NCBI GenBank assembly: GCA_002403455.1
Contig: DHHV01000094.1
Location: 1 to 26,710 of the forward strand
DNA from: Hyphomonadaceae bacterium UBA4763
GTDB taxonomy: Bacteria > Pseudomonadota > Alphaproteobacteria > Caulobacterales > Aquidulcibacteraceae
DNA: 26,710 bases
Direction of reading: 5' to 3'
Positions within the stretch are counted from its first letter, which is position 1. Every line of letters begins with the position of its first letter. Below, in pieces: positions 14,304 through 21,872 of the stretch. The position numbers and the translations under genes are program-made. The notes under the pieces are model-generated. The model did no database searches. It worked only from the letters and a program-made list of their open reading frames with translations, and was not told the origin of the DNA.

Positions 14304-16205
14304 TTATGCGCTGCGTTTATCGGCGCCTGATTCTTCGAATTCAGCGTCAATGACGCCGTCATCCTTATCAGAACCTGCGCCGGCATTTTGCGCTTGGCTG
14401 TCTTTATAAAGGGCTTCGCCAAGTTTCATGGCGACCTGCTGGAGCGTCGCGGATTTCTGCGCGATGGCGGCCGGATCGGCCCCGTCGAGGGCGGCGCGCA
14501 GCTCGCTCATCGCCGTCTCGATTGCCGCTTTATCGCCCGGCTGTAGTTTATCGCCATGCTCTTTTAAGGCCTTGTCGGTCGAGTGCAGTAAAGCCTCGCC
14601 GGTGTTTTTCGCCTCGACCGCTTCGCGGCGCGCTTTGTCTTCGCTCGCGTGCTCTTCTGCTTCGCGGACCATGCGTTGGATTTCTGCTTCGGTCAGCCCA
14701 GACTGCGCCTGGATGCGGATCGATTGTTCTTTATTGGTCGCTTTATCGCGTGCGGAGACCGAGACAATGCCATTGGCGTCGATGTCGAAGGTCACTTCGA
14801 CTTGCGGCACGCCGCGCGGCGCCGGCGGGATGCCGACAAGATCAAATTGGCCGAGCAATTTATTGTCGGCGGCCATTTCTCGTTCGCCCTGGAATACGCG
14901 AATGGTCACTGCGTTTTGGTTGTCTTCGGCGGTCGAAAAGACTTGGCCCTTCTTAGTCGGGATTGTGGTGTTGCGATCAATCAACCGGGTGAATACCCCG
15001 CCCAACGTCTCAATACCCAGAGACAACGGCGTAACGTCAAGTAAAACGACATTTTTCACATCGCCTTGCAGCACGCCGGCCTGAATGGCGGCGCCGATGG
15101 CGACCACTTCGTCCGGATTGACGCCCTTATGCGGTTCGCGACCAAAAAACTCTTTCACGACCTGTTGGATACGCGGCATCCGCGTCATACCGCCGACCAG
15201 CACCACTTCATGGATATCGCTGGCGGAGAGATTGGCGTCTTTCAACGCAGCGCGGCAGGGCGCGATCGTGCGCTGCACAAGGTCTTCGACGAGGCTTTCG
15301 AACTTGGCGCGCGTCAGCTTCAAGGTCAAATGGAGCGGGGTCCGCGTATTCGGGTCCATGGAAATGAACGGCAAGTTCACTTCATATTGTGCCGTCGTCG
15401 ATAATTCTTTCTTGGCTTTTTCGGCTTCGTCTTTCAGGCGCTGCAAAGCGATCTTGTCGCCTTTCAGATCAACGCCCTTATCTTTGCGGAATTCATCGAC
15501 GAAATAATCAACGATCCGGTTGTCGAAATCCTCACCGCCCAGGAAAGTATCGCCATTGGTTGAGCGCACTTCAAAGACGCCATCGCCAATCTCCAAGACG
15601 GAAATATCAAAGGTGCCGCCGCCGAGATCATAGACCGCGATCGTCCGATTGCCGCCTTTATCTAAACCATAAGCCAGCGCCGCCGCCGTCGGCTCGTTTA
15701 TAATGCGCAAGACTTCCAATCCGGCAATGCGGCCAGCGTCTTTCGTCGCCTGACGCTGCGCATCGTCGAAATAAGCCGGCACGGTGATGACCGCTTTGGT
15801 CACCGTTTCCCCGAGATAAGCCTCGGCGGTTTCTTTCATTTTCTGCAGGACAAACGCCGAGATTTCCGGCGGGGCGTATTGCTTGTCGCGCCCTTGGACA
15901 AAAGCGTCGCCATTTTGCCCAGACACGATTTTGAACGGGGTCAGCGCAATGTCTTTCTGGACCGTTTTGTCCTGAAATTTGCGGCCAATCAGCCGTTTAA
16001 TCGCATAAAAAGTGTGTTCGGGATTGGTCACCGCTTGACGCCGGGCCGGCTGGCCGATCAGGCGCTCGCCATTGTCGGTAAACGCCACAACCGAGGGCGT
16101 CGTGCGCGCGCCTTCAGCGTTTTCAATGACTTTTGGTTGCGATCCTTCCATGATCGCTACGCAAGAATTGGTGGTGCCAAGGTCAATGCCGATAACTTTG
16201 CTCAT
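14304..16205 (-). CDS. dnaK: Chaperone DnaK (Hsp70)
   Basis: The 633-residue product is full length. The N-terminal ATPase domain begins MSKVIGIDLGTTNSCVAIME and carries the phosphate motifs INEPTAAALAYGLD, DLGGGTFDISVLE (193-205) and VLVGGMTRMP. The interdomain linker VVLLDVTPLSLGIETLGG is near residue 387. The substrate-binding domain and helical lid follow, ending with an acidic DAEFEE tail typical of bacterial DnaK. It binds exposed hydrophobic peptides in an ATP cycle with DnaJ and GrpE; grpE is not in the window. The likely heat-shock promoter lies 124-152 bases upstream, overlapping the GNAT gene. A perfect hairpin follows in the 5' leader. Confidence 0.99.
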   Translation of the reverse strand: MSKVIGIDLGTTNSCVAIMEGSQPKVIENAEGARTTPSVVAFTDNGERLIGQPARRQAVTNPEHTFYAIKRLIGRKFQDKTVQKDIALTPFKIVSGQNGDAFVQGRDKQYAPPEISAFVLQKMKETAEAYLGETVTKAVITVPAYFDDAQRQATKDAGRIAGLEVLRIINEPTAAALAYGLDKGGNRTIAVYDLGGGTFDISVLEIGDGVFEVRSTNGDTFLGGEDFDNRIVDYFVDEFRKDKGVDLKGDKIALQRLKDEAEKAKKELSTTAQYEVNLPFISMDPNTRTPLHLTLKLTRAKFESLVEDLVQRTIAPCRAALKDANLSASDIHEVVLVGGMTRMPRIQQVVKEFFGREPHKGVNPDEVVAIGAAIQAGVLQGDVKNVVLLDVTPLSLGIETLGGVFTRLIDRNTTIPTKKGQVFSTAEDNQNAVTIRVFQGEREMAADNKLLGQFDLVGIPPAPRGVPQVEVTFDIDANGIVSVSARDKATNKEQSIRIQAQSGLTEAEIQRMVREAEEHASEDKARREAVEAKNTGEALLHSTDKALKEHGDKLQPGDKAAIETAMSELRAALDGADPAAIAQKSATLQQVAMKLGEALYKDSQAQNAGAGSDKDDGVIDAEFEESGADKRSA

Positions 16206-16286
16206 ATCCGTCTCATTTCCTCTCTATGGCGAACGTCAACTGGGCCTCGAAACCGAGCATCCGCGCATGTGACGATCCCTGGAAAG

Positions 16287-16319
16287 GCTGTATTGACCAA
16301 GAATCCCGGCCAATACAGC
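16287..16319 (-). promoter_or_regulatory. 12-bp hairpin/dyad at the predicted 5' end of the dnaK mRNA
   Basis: Arms at 16287-16298 and 16308-16319 enclose 9 bases. In the minus-strand RNA all 12 positions pair, including one G-U; in DNA the same position is a mismatch, which suggests an RNA structure. The predicted transcription start from the promoter at 16329-16357 falls 1-3 bases before the hairpin. It could stabilise the message or modulate it. The 9-base spacing resembles CIRCE, but the arms do not match TTAGCACTC. Confidence 0.6.
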
Positions 16320-16328
16320 GTAAGCGCG

Positions 16329-16357
16329 ATATGGGAAAAAGCCCTCACGCGCGCAAG
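16329..16357 (-). promoter_or_regulatory. Sigma32-like heat-shock promoter of dnaK
   Basis: On the minus strand CTTGCGC (16351-16357) and TCCCATAT (16329-16336) are separated by 14 bases. The sigma32 consensus is CTTGAAA, 13-15 bases, CCCCATnT: the CTTG core and 7 of 8 bases of the -10 element match. The -35 half overlaps the last codons of the GNAT gene. It would start transcription near 16321, giving a leader of about 115 bases. Confidence 0.6.
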
Positions 16358-16866
16358 GGGCGATCCATAGCGGCGTTTATAGATGAATCGGGGTGTTTTA
16401 GCGCGCCGCGAAGCGGCAAAAAACGCGCATGAAGCGGCAAAAACAGGACGCGTAGAGGGTCGACAGGGCCCGGAAGCGTGAACCTATGCGGCTCGCACGC
16501 AAAACCAAAGCGGCCATAATAGGCCAAATCGCCGACCAACAGGATGCCGGAATGGCCATTTTCGCGCGCTGAGTCGATCGCCGACTGCATCAATTTGGCG
16601 CCAACGCCATTATCTTTCCAGCGCGGCGCGATGGCGATCGGGCCCAATAGAACGGCGGGAGCGCCGCCAATATCGATCGGCCATTGCCGCACGGCGCCGG
16701 CAAATCCGTCCGGTTTGAAAGCAACGAACGAGCAATTTTGCAGACGTTGATTGCCTTCGCGCAAGCGTTCGGCGGTTTTGGCAAACCGTCCCGGACCGAA
16801 AACTTCATCGAACAACGCTTCGACCGCGGCCCCATGTTCAGGGCGTTCAATCAAGATTTCAGTCAT
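16345..16866 (-). CDS. GNAT family N-acetyltransferase, YhbS-like
   Basis: From ATG 16866 the product is 173 residues (MTEILIERPEHGAAVEALFD). The frame is open further upstream, but that part (up to 17136) is basic and unlike the family. The acetyl-CoA motif is at about 74-95 (LGPIAIAPRWKDNGVGAKLM), followed by GHSGILLVGDLAYYGRFGF, the hallmark of the YhbS subgroup. It transfers acetyl from acetyl-CoA to an unknown amine. The C-terminal part is basic. There is no clear Shine-Dalgarno, so the start is moderately certain. The gene is upstream of dnaK on the same strand and its 3' end carries the dnaK promoter. It diverges from the ABC exporter. Confidence 0.8.
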   Translation of the reverse strand: MTEILIERPEHGAAVEALFDEVFGPGRFAKTAERLREGNQRLQNCSFVAFKPDGFAGAVRQWPIDIGGAPAVLLGPIAIAPRWKDNGVGAKLMQSAIDSARENGHSGILLVGDLAYYGRFGFACEPHRFTLPGPVDPLRVLFLPLHARFLPLRGALKHPDSSINAAMDRPLRA

Positions 16867-16909
16867 TGTCGGGCTGTCGGTCACCTCGATGGGGCAAAAA
16901 TGGAGCGCG

Positions 16910-16938
16910 CATATGCGAGCGAGAGCCGCCGATTGCAA
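16910..16938 (-). promoter_or_regulatory. Weak candidate promoter for the GNAT gene
   Basis: On the minus strand TTGCAA (16933-16938) and CATATG (16910-16915) are separated by 17 bases, about 44 bases ahead of the GNAT ATG. The -10 match is poor, so this is tentative. Confidence 0.22.
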
Positions 16939-16966
16939 GGTTTTTCGGCGCGTTTTGCGGTGTTTT

Positions 16967-17000
16967 TTTTGACAAAGTTTCAAGGCGCGGCGCGTCAAAA
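16967..17000. promoter_or_regulatory. Inverted repeat in the GNAT/ABC divergent region
   Basis: TTTTGAC (16967-16973) and GTCAAAA (16994-17000) are perfect 7-bp arms 20 bases apart. They lie in the 214-base gap between the divergent GNAT and ABC-exporter genes, just upstream of the candidate promoter at 17016-17044. A regulator site or chance are both possible. Confidence 0.3.
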
Positions 17001-17015
17001 CGAAGGGAAGCGCTC

Positions 17016-17044
17016 TTGACGGGGCGTTATTGGCAATCGATATG
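17016..17044 (+). promoter_or_regulatory. Candidate sigma70 promoter of the ABC exporter operon
   Basis: TTGACG (17016-17021), a 17-base spacer and GATATG (17039-17044) precede the TTG start at 17081. The -35 match is five of six; the -10 match is partial (ATA core). The spacing is ideal. Confidence 0.45.
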
Positions 17045-17080
17045 TCGTCTGTACCGTTAGCGTAAGGTTGGAGGGGCGCG

Positions 17081-18028
17081 TTGTCAGAGAAGCCTTTAGA
17101 GGGCGATGTGCTCTTGGAATTGCGGCATGTGCGCAAGTCCTATGGTGATTTTTTAGCCGTGCGCGATGTCAGTTTCCGGGCCTTGCGCGGCCAAATGTTC
17201 GGGTTTTTGGGTCCGAACGGGGCTGGAAAGTCGACCACCATGCGCATGATCGCCGGTATTTTAGAGCCAAGTTCGGGCGAAATTGCCTTGTTTGGCGCGC
17301 CGATCAACCGCGCGGCGCTGATGCGAACCGGCTATTTGCCCGAAGAGCGCGGCATTTATAAAGCCATGACGCCGCGCGCCGTCATTGCCTATTTCGCGCA
17401 ATTAAAAGGCGTTGACGCGACAACCGCGCATAAGCGGGCCGATGCGATGCTCGAGCGCTATGGTTTGAAGGAATGGGGCCGGCAGAAAGTCAAAAAGCTT
17501 TCCAAGGGCATGGCGCAAAAAGTGCAGTTATTGGCCTCTATCGCGCATGAGCCCGAATTTGTGATCTTCGATGAGCCGTTTTCAGGTCTTGACCCGGTCA
17601 ATCAACAAACGCTCGAAGACATTTTGCTGGATTTGAAAGCGCGCGGCTGCACGATTTTGTTCTCGACCCATGTCATGGAACATGCCGAGCGTTTGTGCGA
17701 CCATATTGTGCTGATCGCCAAGGGGCAGAAAATGTTCGACGGCGATGTCGCCTCGGCCATGGCGCTTGCGCCGCAATCGGTTTTGGTGGCGACGGAAGAA
17801 AGCTTCGATTTGCCGCGCTTTGCCCGCGAAAACGGCTTTGCCGCTGAGCGTAACGGGGCCGGCTACAAGATCGGCGCCGCCGATGCGCAAGGAACGCGGC
17901 GCTTATTGTCAGGTCTGGTCGCCGCCGGCGCGCCGCTGACGCGCTTCGAGCCGTCTCGTCCGCAATTGCGCGACGTCTTTGTTCGCCTTGTCGAAGGTCA
18001 AGCCGCCCCGTCGGCCAAAGGAGCCTAA
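17081..18028 (+). CDS. ABC-2 type exporter, ATP-binding protein (NatA-like)
   Basis: The 315-residue product starts at TTG 17081, behind a strong GGAGGG at 17070-17075. It has Walker A GPNGAGKST (44-52), the Q-loop variant YLPEERGIY, signature LSKGMAQKVQ (140-149, usually LSGGQ), Walker B VIFDEPF, D-loop SGLD and switch His197. Past about residue 215 comes the DUF4162-type C-terminal extension found in NatA-like exporters. It should energise the permease encoded 4 bases downstream. Comparable pairs export Na+, drugs or unknown substrates; the cargo here cannot be read. The noncanonical signature is typical of this subfamily and not a defect. Confidence 0.93.
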   Translation: MSEKPLEGDVLLELRHVRKSYGDFLAVRDVSFRALRGQMFGFLGPNGAGKSTTMRMIAGILEPSSGEIALFGAPINRAALMRTGYLPEERGIYKAMTPRAVIAYFAQLKGVDATTAHKRADAMLERYGLKEWGRQKVKKLSKGMAQKVQLLASIAHEPEFVIFDEPFSGLDPVNQQTLEDILLDLKARGCTILFSTHVMEHAERLCDHIVLIAKGQKMFDGDVASAMALAPQSVLVATEESFDLPRFARENGFAAERNGAGYKIGAADAQGTRRLLSGLVAAGAPLTRFEPSRPQLRDVFVRLVEGQAAPSAKGA

Positions 18029-18032
18029 AGCC

Positions 18033-19499
18033 ATGTTGCGCGCCATGCGATTGATCGCTTTCCGCGAATTGTGGGCTTATTTGTCCGCTCCCGGGTTCTG
18101 GATCAGCCTTGCCTCGGTGCCGTTGTTCATGCTGCTGGGCATGAGCGCGCCATTATTGTCCGAGCGCGCGGCCCCGGTTCGACATTTCGTCATTCTGGAT
18201 TCCGATGCGGAACGGGCGGCGCGGCTCGCCGAACGCATGGAGGAAGCCTATTGGCGCGAAGCGCGCAGCGCTTTGGCGGCGGTCGTGCGGATCGCTGCGC
18301 CAGACAAAGCCGATGACGTCTTGGCGACGTTCGACGCCGACCCCAGTCAAGCTGGTCTCGATGCGGCTATTCAGCAAGTCGAACTGTTTCGCAGCGGCAT
18401 TGCGCGCGGGTTTGACGCACCGCGGCGGCAATTTGTTTATGAGCCTGCGCCGGCCGACAGCATCGACGGGCTGCGCCCCTTTTTGACCGGCGACCAGAAA
18501 CTGCCCAGCGGCGCTGATTTGTTCGCCGCGTTCGTTATCCGCACCAATGCCGACGGCGAATTGTCGGCGGAATATTGGAGCGAAAACATCGCCAGCCGCG
18601 ATTTGCGCGAAACGATGAGCGGCGCGCTTTTGCGCGAAGCGCGCGCCAACGCCATTCGCCTGAAAGGGCTGGACGCCGCCGCTGTCGATGACGTCGAGCG
18701 GGTGCGGGTCAATATCACCGATTACAAACCGAGCGGAACCGGCGAAAATGGCGGTTCAACCGTGTCGTTGCGCGATCGCTTGCCTGCAATTGTTGGCTTT
18801 TTTCTCGCCTTTTTGTTGTTCAACGCGATTTTAAGCTCGGCGGCAATTTTAATGAGTTCGATCGTCGAAGAGCGCGGCAATAAAATCCTCGACACGTTGC
18901 TGACCACGGCGCCGCTGCAATCGATCCTGCTAGGCAAATTGCTCGGCGTTGCCTCCGTTAGTCTGTTGATGATCGGGGTCTGGGGCCTCTTGGGGTCTTT
19001 GGTCAGCTTTGGCGCCGTGCAAGCCGGCGCCATCCCGCAACCGGTGATTGAGGCGATTTGGCAGCCAGGGCTGTTCCTCGCCTTTGTGCTGTTGTTCATC
19101 GCCGGCTATGTGGTGTTCGGATCGGTCTTTCTGGCGATCGGCTCGACCTGCGAAACCCTGCAAGAATCGCAAAGCTTCATGGGTTTTGCCATGATGATCA
19201 TCATCCTGCCGATGATGATGTTGATCCCGGCGCTTCAAAATCCCGATGCCGGTTACATCAAAGCGCTGACCTGGGTGCCGATCTTTACCCCGTTCTTCTT
19301 GCTGGTGCGCTTGCCGACGGAGCTCAGCCTGATCGAATGGCTGGGACCGGTCGCGCTTTTGCTGGCGTTTATTCCGCTGGTGCTGTGGCTGTCTGGCAAA
19401 TTGTTCCGGGCCGGCGCACTCGGCGAAGTGCGCGCCAGCGAAATTCTGGCGCGGTTTGGTCAAAAGGCGAAGACCGGCGCGCCGCTGCCGGCGGAATAG
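18033..19499 (+). CDS. ABC-2 type exporter, permease (NatB-like, ABC2_membrane_3)
   Basis: The 488-residue product from ATG 18033 starts 4 bases after the ATPase stop, with AGGAG overlapping the end of that gene. The first helix (about residues 21-42) is followed by a large extracytoplasmic domain (about 45-245) and then five or six membrane helices, including IVGFFLAFLLFNAILSSAAI and MGFAMMIIILPMMMLIP. The motif SSIVEERGNKILDTLLTTA is the coupling helix region typical of NatB/ABC2_membrane_3 proteins. It forms an exporter with the upstream ATPase. The substrate is unknown. The frame is intact. It converges on ubiK with only 4 bases between stops. Confidence 0.9.
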   Translation: MLRAMRLIAFRELWAYLSAPGFWISLASVPLFMLLGMSAPLLSERAAPVRHFVILDSDAERAARLAERMEEAYWREARSALAAVVRIAAPDKADDVLATFDADPSQAGLDAAIQQVELFRSGIARGFDAPRRQFVYEPAPADSIDGLRPFLTGDQKLPSGADLFAAFVIRTNADGELSAEYWSENIASRDLRETMSGALLREARANAIRLKGLDAAAVDDVERVRVNITDYKPSGTGENGGSTVSLRDRLPAIVGFFLAFLLFNAILSSAAILMSSIVEERGNKILDTLLTTAPLQSILLGKLLGVASVSLLMIGVWGLLGSLVSFGAVQAGAIPQPVIEAIWQPGLFLAFVLLFIAGYVVFGSVFLAIGSTCETLQESQSFMGFAMMIIILPMMMLIPALQNPDAGYIKALTWVPIFTPFFLLVRLPTELSLIEWLGPVALLLAFIPLVLWLSGKLFRAGALGEVRASEILARFGQKAKTGAPLPAE

Positions 19500-19503
19500 A
19501 CTT

Positions 19504-19761
19504 TTACGTTTTCCGCCCGGCGAGTTGCGCTTCCAGCGCTTCGACCCGGACGGCGAGCGCCTCGGCGCGCGTAAAGGCGGTTTCGGCGAGGGATTTCATC
19601 ACTTCGAATTCCTCGCGGCGCACCAAATCCATGTCGGCGATCATTTTTTCGACCTGCGCGCGCGCCATGGCTTTGGCTTCATCGCCCATGGCTTGGGCGG
19701 CGCCAAAGGCCGAAGTCATCAAGCGGCCGAAATCGTCCAACAGTGGATTTTGTGTTTGCAT
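19504..19761 (-). CDS. ubiK: UbiK-family (BMFP) ubiquinone accessory factor
   Basis: The 85-residue product starts at ATG 19761; GAGG lies about 10 bases upstream. The N-terminus (MQTQNPLLDDFGRLMTSAFG) is an amphipathic helix. The C-terminal half, with DMDLVRREEFEVMKSLAETA and a coiled coil of Glu, Ala and Leu heptads, matches the BMFP/DUF526 family. UbiK aids the late steps of ubiquinone synthesis by assembling the Ubi proteins, and BMFP proteins can fuse membranes in vitro. Placement beside lgt, on the opposite strand, is common in alphaproteobacteria. A frame extension to 19899 crosses the divergent promoter region and was rejected. Confidence 0.82.
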   Translation of the reverse strand: MQTQNPLLDDFGRLMTSAFGAAQAMGDEAKAMARAQVEKMIADMDLVRREEFEVMKSLAETAFTRAEALAVRVEALEAQLAGRKT

Positions 19762-19781
19762 TGGCGTACATCCTCGCCCGC

Positions 19782-19804
19782 GCAAGGCTGGAAACGCGCC
19801 TTGC
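19782..19804. promoter_or_regulatory. Inverted repeat between divergent ubiK and lgt
   Basis: GCAAGGC (19782-19788) and GCCTTGC (19798-19804) are perfect 7-bp arms 9 bases apart, in a divergent gap of only 76 bases. A shared operator or an RNA hairpin in either leader would fit. No U-tract follows on either strand, so it is not a terminator. Confidence 0.35.
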
Positions 19805-19837
19805 TGTGAGCCGTTAATGTAAGTCGGGACGCGTTGA

Positions 19838-20731
19838 ATGCAACATGTTGTCGCCGCAGTGGAATTTTCCGCTGCGATCCCGTTTCCGGCCTGGATCAAG
19901 CCGGACGTCTTTACATTGCCCGCGTTTGAGGCGTTCGGGCAGACCTTTGGCCCGTTCCCGCTGCGCTGGTATGCGCTGGCTTATATGGCCGGGCTCGTGT
20001 TGGCCTGGCGGTATATTGTCATGGTGGGCCGGAACGCTCCCTTGTGGCGCGAGGGGCAAGCCCGACCCAATGCGGCGATCGCCGATGACCTGTTGTTTTA
20101 TGGCGCCTTGGGCGTCATTGGCGGCGGCCGGCTCGGCTCGGTGCTGTTTTACAACCCGAGCATGATCTGGACTGATCCGCTGCAAATCCTGCGGGTGTGG
20201 GATGGCGGCATGTCATTTCACGGCGGATTTTTGGGCGTGTGCTTGGCCGTTATATTGGTGGCGCGGGCGCATAAAGTGCCTGTTCTGACGCTCGGCGATT
20301 GCGCGGCTTTGGCGACGCCGTTTGGACTTTTTTTCGGGCGGATCGCCAATTTCATCAATGGCGAGCTGTGGGGGCGGCAATCGGATGCGCCTTGGGCGGT
20401 GATTTTCCCGCAAGCCGGCCCCGATCCGCGCCATCCAAGCCAATTATACGAAGCCGCACTCGAGGGCGTTGTCTTGTTCCTGATCCTGCGTTGGGCGAGC
20501 CATGGGCCGCTCAAAGCGCTGCAGCGGCCAGGCATGAGCATTGCCGTCTTTCTGCTCGGCTATGGGGTGTTTCGGACCGGGGTGGAGACCGTGCGCGAGC
20601 CGGATTTCCATATGCCGGACTTCCCGCTCGGCCTGACCATGGGCATGATCTTGTCGATCCCGATGATTGTGATTGGGGCGGTGATGTTGGCGCGTTATCT
20701 CGGCAAATCCACGCGTCCTGAAACGGCGTGA
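19838..20731 (+). CDS. lgt: Prolipoprotein diacylglyceryl transferase
   Basis: The 297-residue product is a multi-helix inner-membrane protein with Lgt signatures: His128 in MSFHGGFLG, the family motif GRIANFINGELWGR (about 167-180) with Arg168, and FRTGVETVREPD with Arg246, Glu250 and Arg253. It transfers diacylglycerol from phosphatidylglycerol to the lipobox cysteine of prolipoproteins. Three predicted substrates are encoded in this window. I used ATG 19838; the ribosome-binding site is weak. The stop codon overlaps the GTG of the methyltransferase gene (GTGA), so the two are likely translationally coupled. Confidence 0.97.
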   Translation: MQHVVAAVEFSAAIPFPAWIKPDVFTLPAFEAFGQTFGPFPLRWYALAYMAGLVLAWRYIVMVGRNAPLWREGQARPNAAIADDLLFYGALGVIGGGRLGSVLFYNPSMIWTDPLQILRVWDGGMSFHGGFLGVCLAVILVARAHKVPVLTLGDCAALATPFGLFFGRIANFINGELWGRQSDAPWAVIFPQAGPDPRHPSQLYEAALEGVVLFLILRWASHGPLKALQRPGMSIAVFLLGYGVFRTGVETVREPDFHMPDFPLGLTMGMILSIPMIVIGAVMLARYLGKSTRPETA

Positions 20732-21801
20732 TCGGCGAGGACGGCCTTGACCGTTTGGCGCGTTTGATCGCCGCCCATGGGCCGTTGCGCGTTGACCAAT
20801 TCATGGCGGCGGCGGCCTATGGCGCGCAGGGGACCTATCGCGATCAGGACCCGATCGGGGCAAGCGGGCATTTCGTCACGGCGCCGGAGATCTCGCAGAT
20901 CTTCGGCGAGCTATTGGGCGTCTGGGTCGTCGCGCAATGGATCGCGATGGGCCGGCCAGCGCGGTTTTTCGTCATTGAAATGGGTCCCGGGCGCGGGTCG
21001 TTGATGGCGGACGCCTGCCGCGTCTTTGCGCAAGCGCCCGAATTTTGCGCGGCGGCCGCGATCGTTTTGGTCGAGCCCTCGCCGGTCTTGCAAGCCCGCC
21101 AGCGCGCCGTGCTGGCCAATGCGCCGATCCCCGTTGCGCATGCGCCCGACCTTTGCGCGATTGCGGCGGGGCCGGCGGCGCTGCTGGCCAATGAAGTGCT
21201 CGATTGCTGGCCGATCCGGCAATTTGTGCAAACGCCCGACGGCTTGCGCGAGCGGCTGGTTGGATTGGACGATGCGGGCCGCCCCCAATTTGGCTTGGCC
21301 GATTGGGCGCCGCAAGGGATTGGGCCGCTGCCAGCGCATTGGCGCGCGGCGCCGATCGGGGCGGTGCTGGAGCTGCGCCCTCAGGACGCCGAATTTGTCG
21401 CGGCGATTGCGGCGCGGGCCGCGCAAGCTCCGATGATCGCGCTCTGCGTCGATTATGGCGCGATGGAGAGCGGGATCGGCGACAGCCTGCAAGGCCTCGT
21501 GCGCCACCAAAAATGCAGCCCGTTGGCGGCGTTTGGAACGGGCGATATCACCGCTCACGTCGATTTTGCGCATGTAAGCGGGCTGGCGGCCGCGGCGGGC
21601 TTGCAGGTCGCGGGACCGTTTACCCAGCGCGCGCTGTTGCTGGGGCTGGGCGGGGCGGCGCGGCTGGCGGCGCTGGAATTGGCCGCGCCTGAAGCGGCGC
21701 CGGGGCTGCAAGCCGGTTTTGCGCGGCTGATCGATCCGAACGGCATGGGCGGCTTGTTCAAGGCGCTGATCCTCGGTGGCGCGCCGGCGCAAAACGCCTG
21801 A
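20728..21801 (+). CDS. Class I SAM-dependent methyltransferase, NDUFAF7/MidA family
   Basis: The 357-residue product starts at GTG 20728 inside the lgt stop region. It has the family block SGHFVTAPEISQIFGELLG (46-64), SAM motif I EMGPGRG (84-90), LLANEVLDCWPIRQF, which in most homologues reads NEFFDALP, and an acidic VDYGA. The human homologue NDUFAF7 methylates an Arg of complex I subunit NDUFS2; whether bacterial members do the same is not established. Tandem placement after lgt is common in alphaproteobacteria. Often a laccase-domain protein (PgeF) follows; here a dienelactone hydrolase follows instead. Confidence 0.85.
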   Translation: MIGEDGLDRLARLIAAHGPLRVDQFMAAAAYGAQGTYRDQDPIGASGHFVTAPEISQIFGELLGVWVVAQWIAMGRPARFFVIEMGPGRGSLMADACRVFAQAPEFCAAAAIVLVEPSPVLQARQRAVLANAPIPVAHAPDLCAIAAGPAALLANEVLDCWPIRQFVQTPDGLRERLVGLDDAGRPQFGLADWAPQGIGPLPAHWRAAPIGAVLELRPQDAEFVAAIAARAAQAPMIALCVDYGAMESGIGDSLQGLVRHQKCSPLAAFGTGDITAHVDFAHVSGLAAAAGLQVAGPFTQRALLLGLGGAARLAALELAAPEAAPGLQAGFARLIDPNGMGGLFKALILGGAPAQNA

Positions 21802-21872
21802 TCACGGCGAATTGAGCGCAACGCCCCCCGTCGCGCCTTTACCATTGGCCGCACGCCAAAAAGGAGGCCGCC

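Noticed and set aside
16287..16319. CIRCE element (HrcA site) upstream of dnaK
   Set aside because: The spacing fits but the arms do not match TTAGCACTC/GAGTGCTAA.
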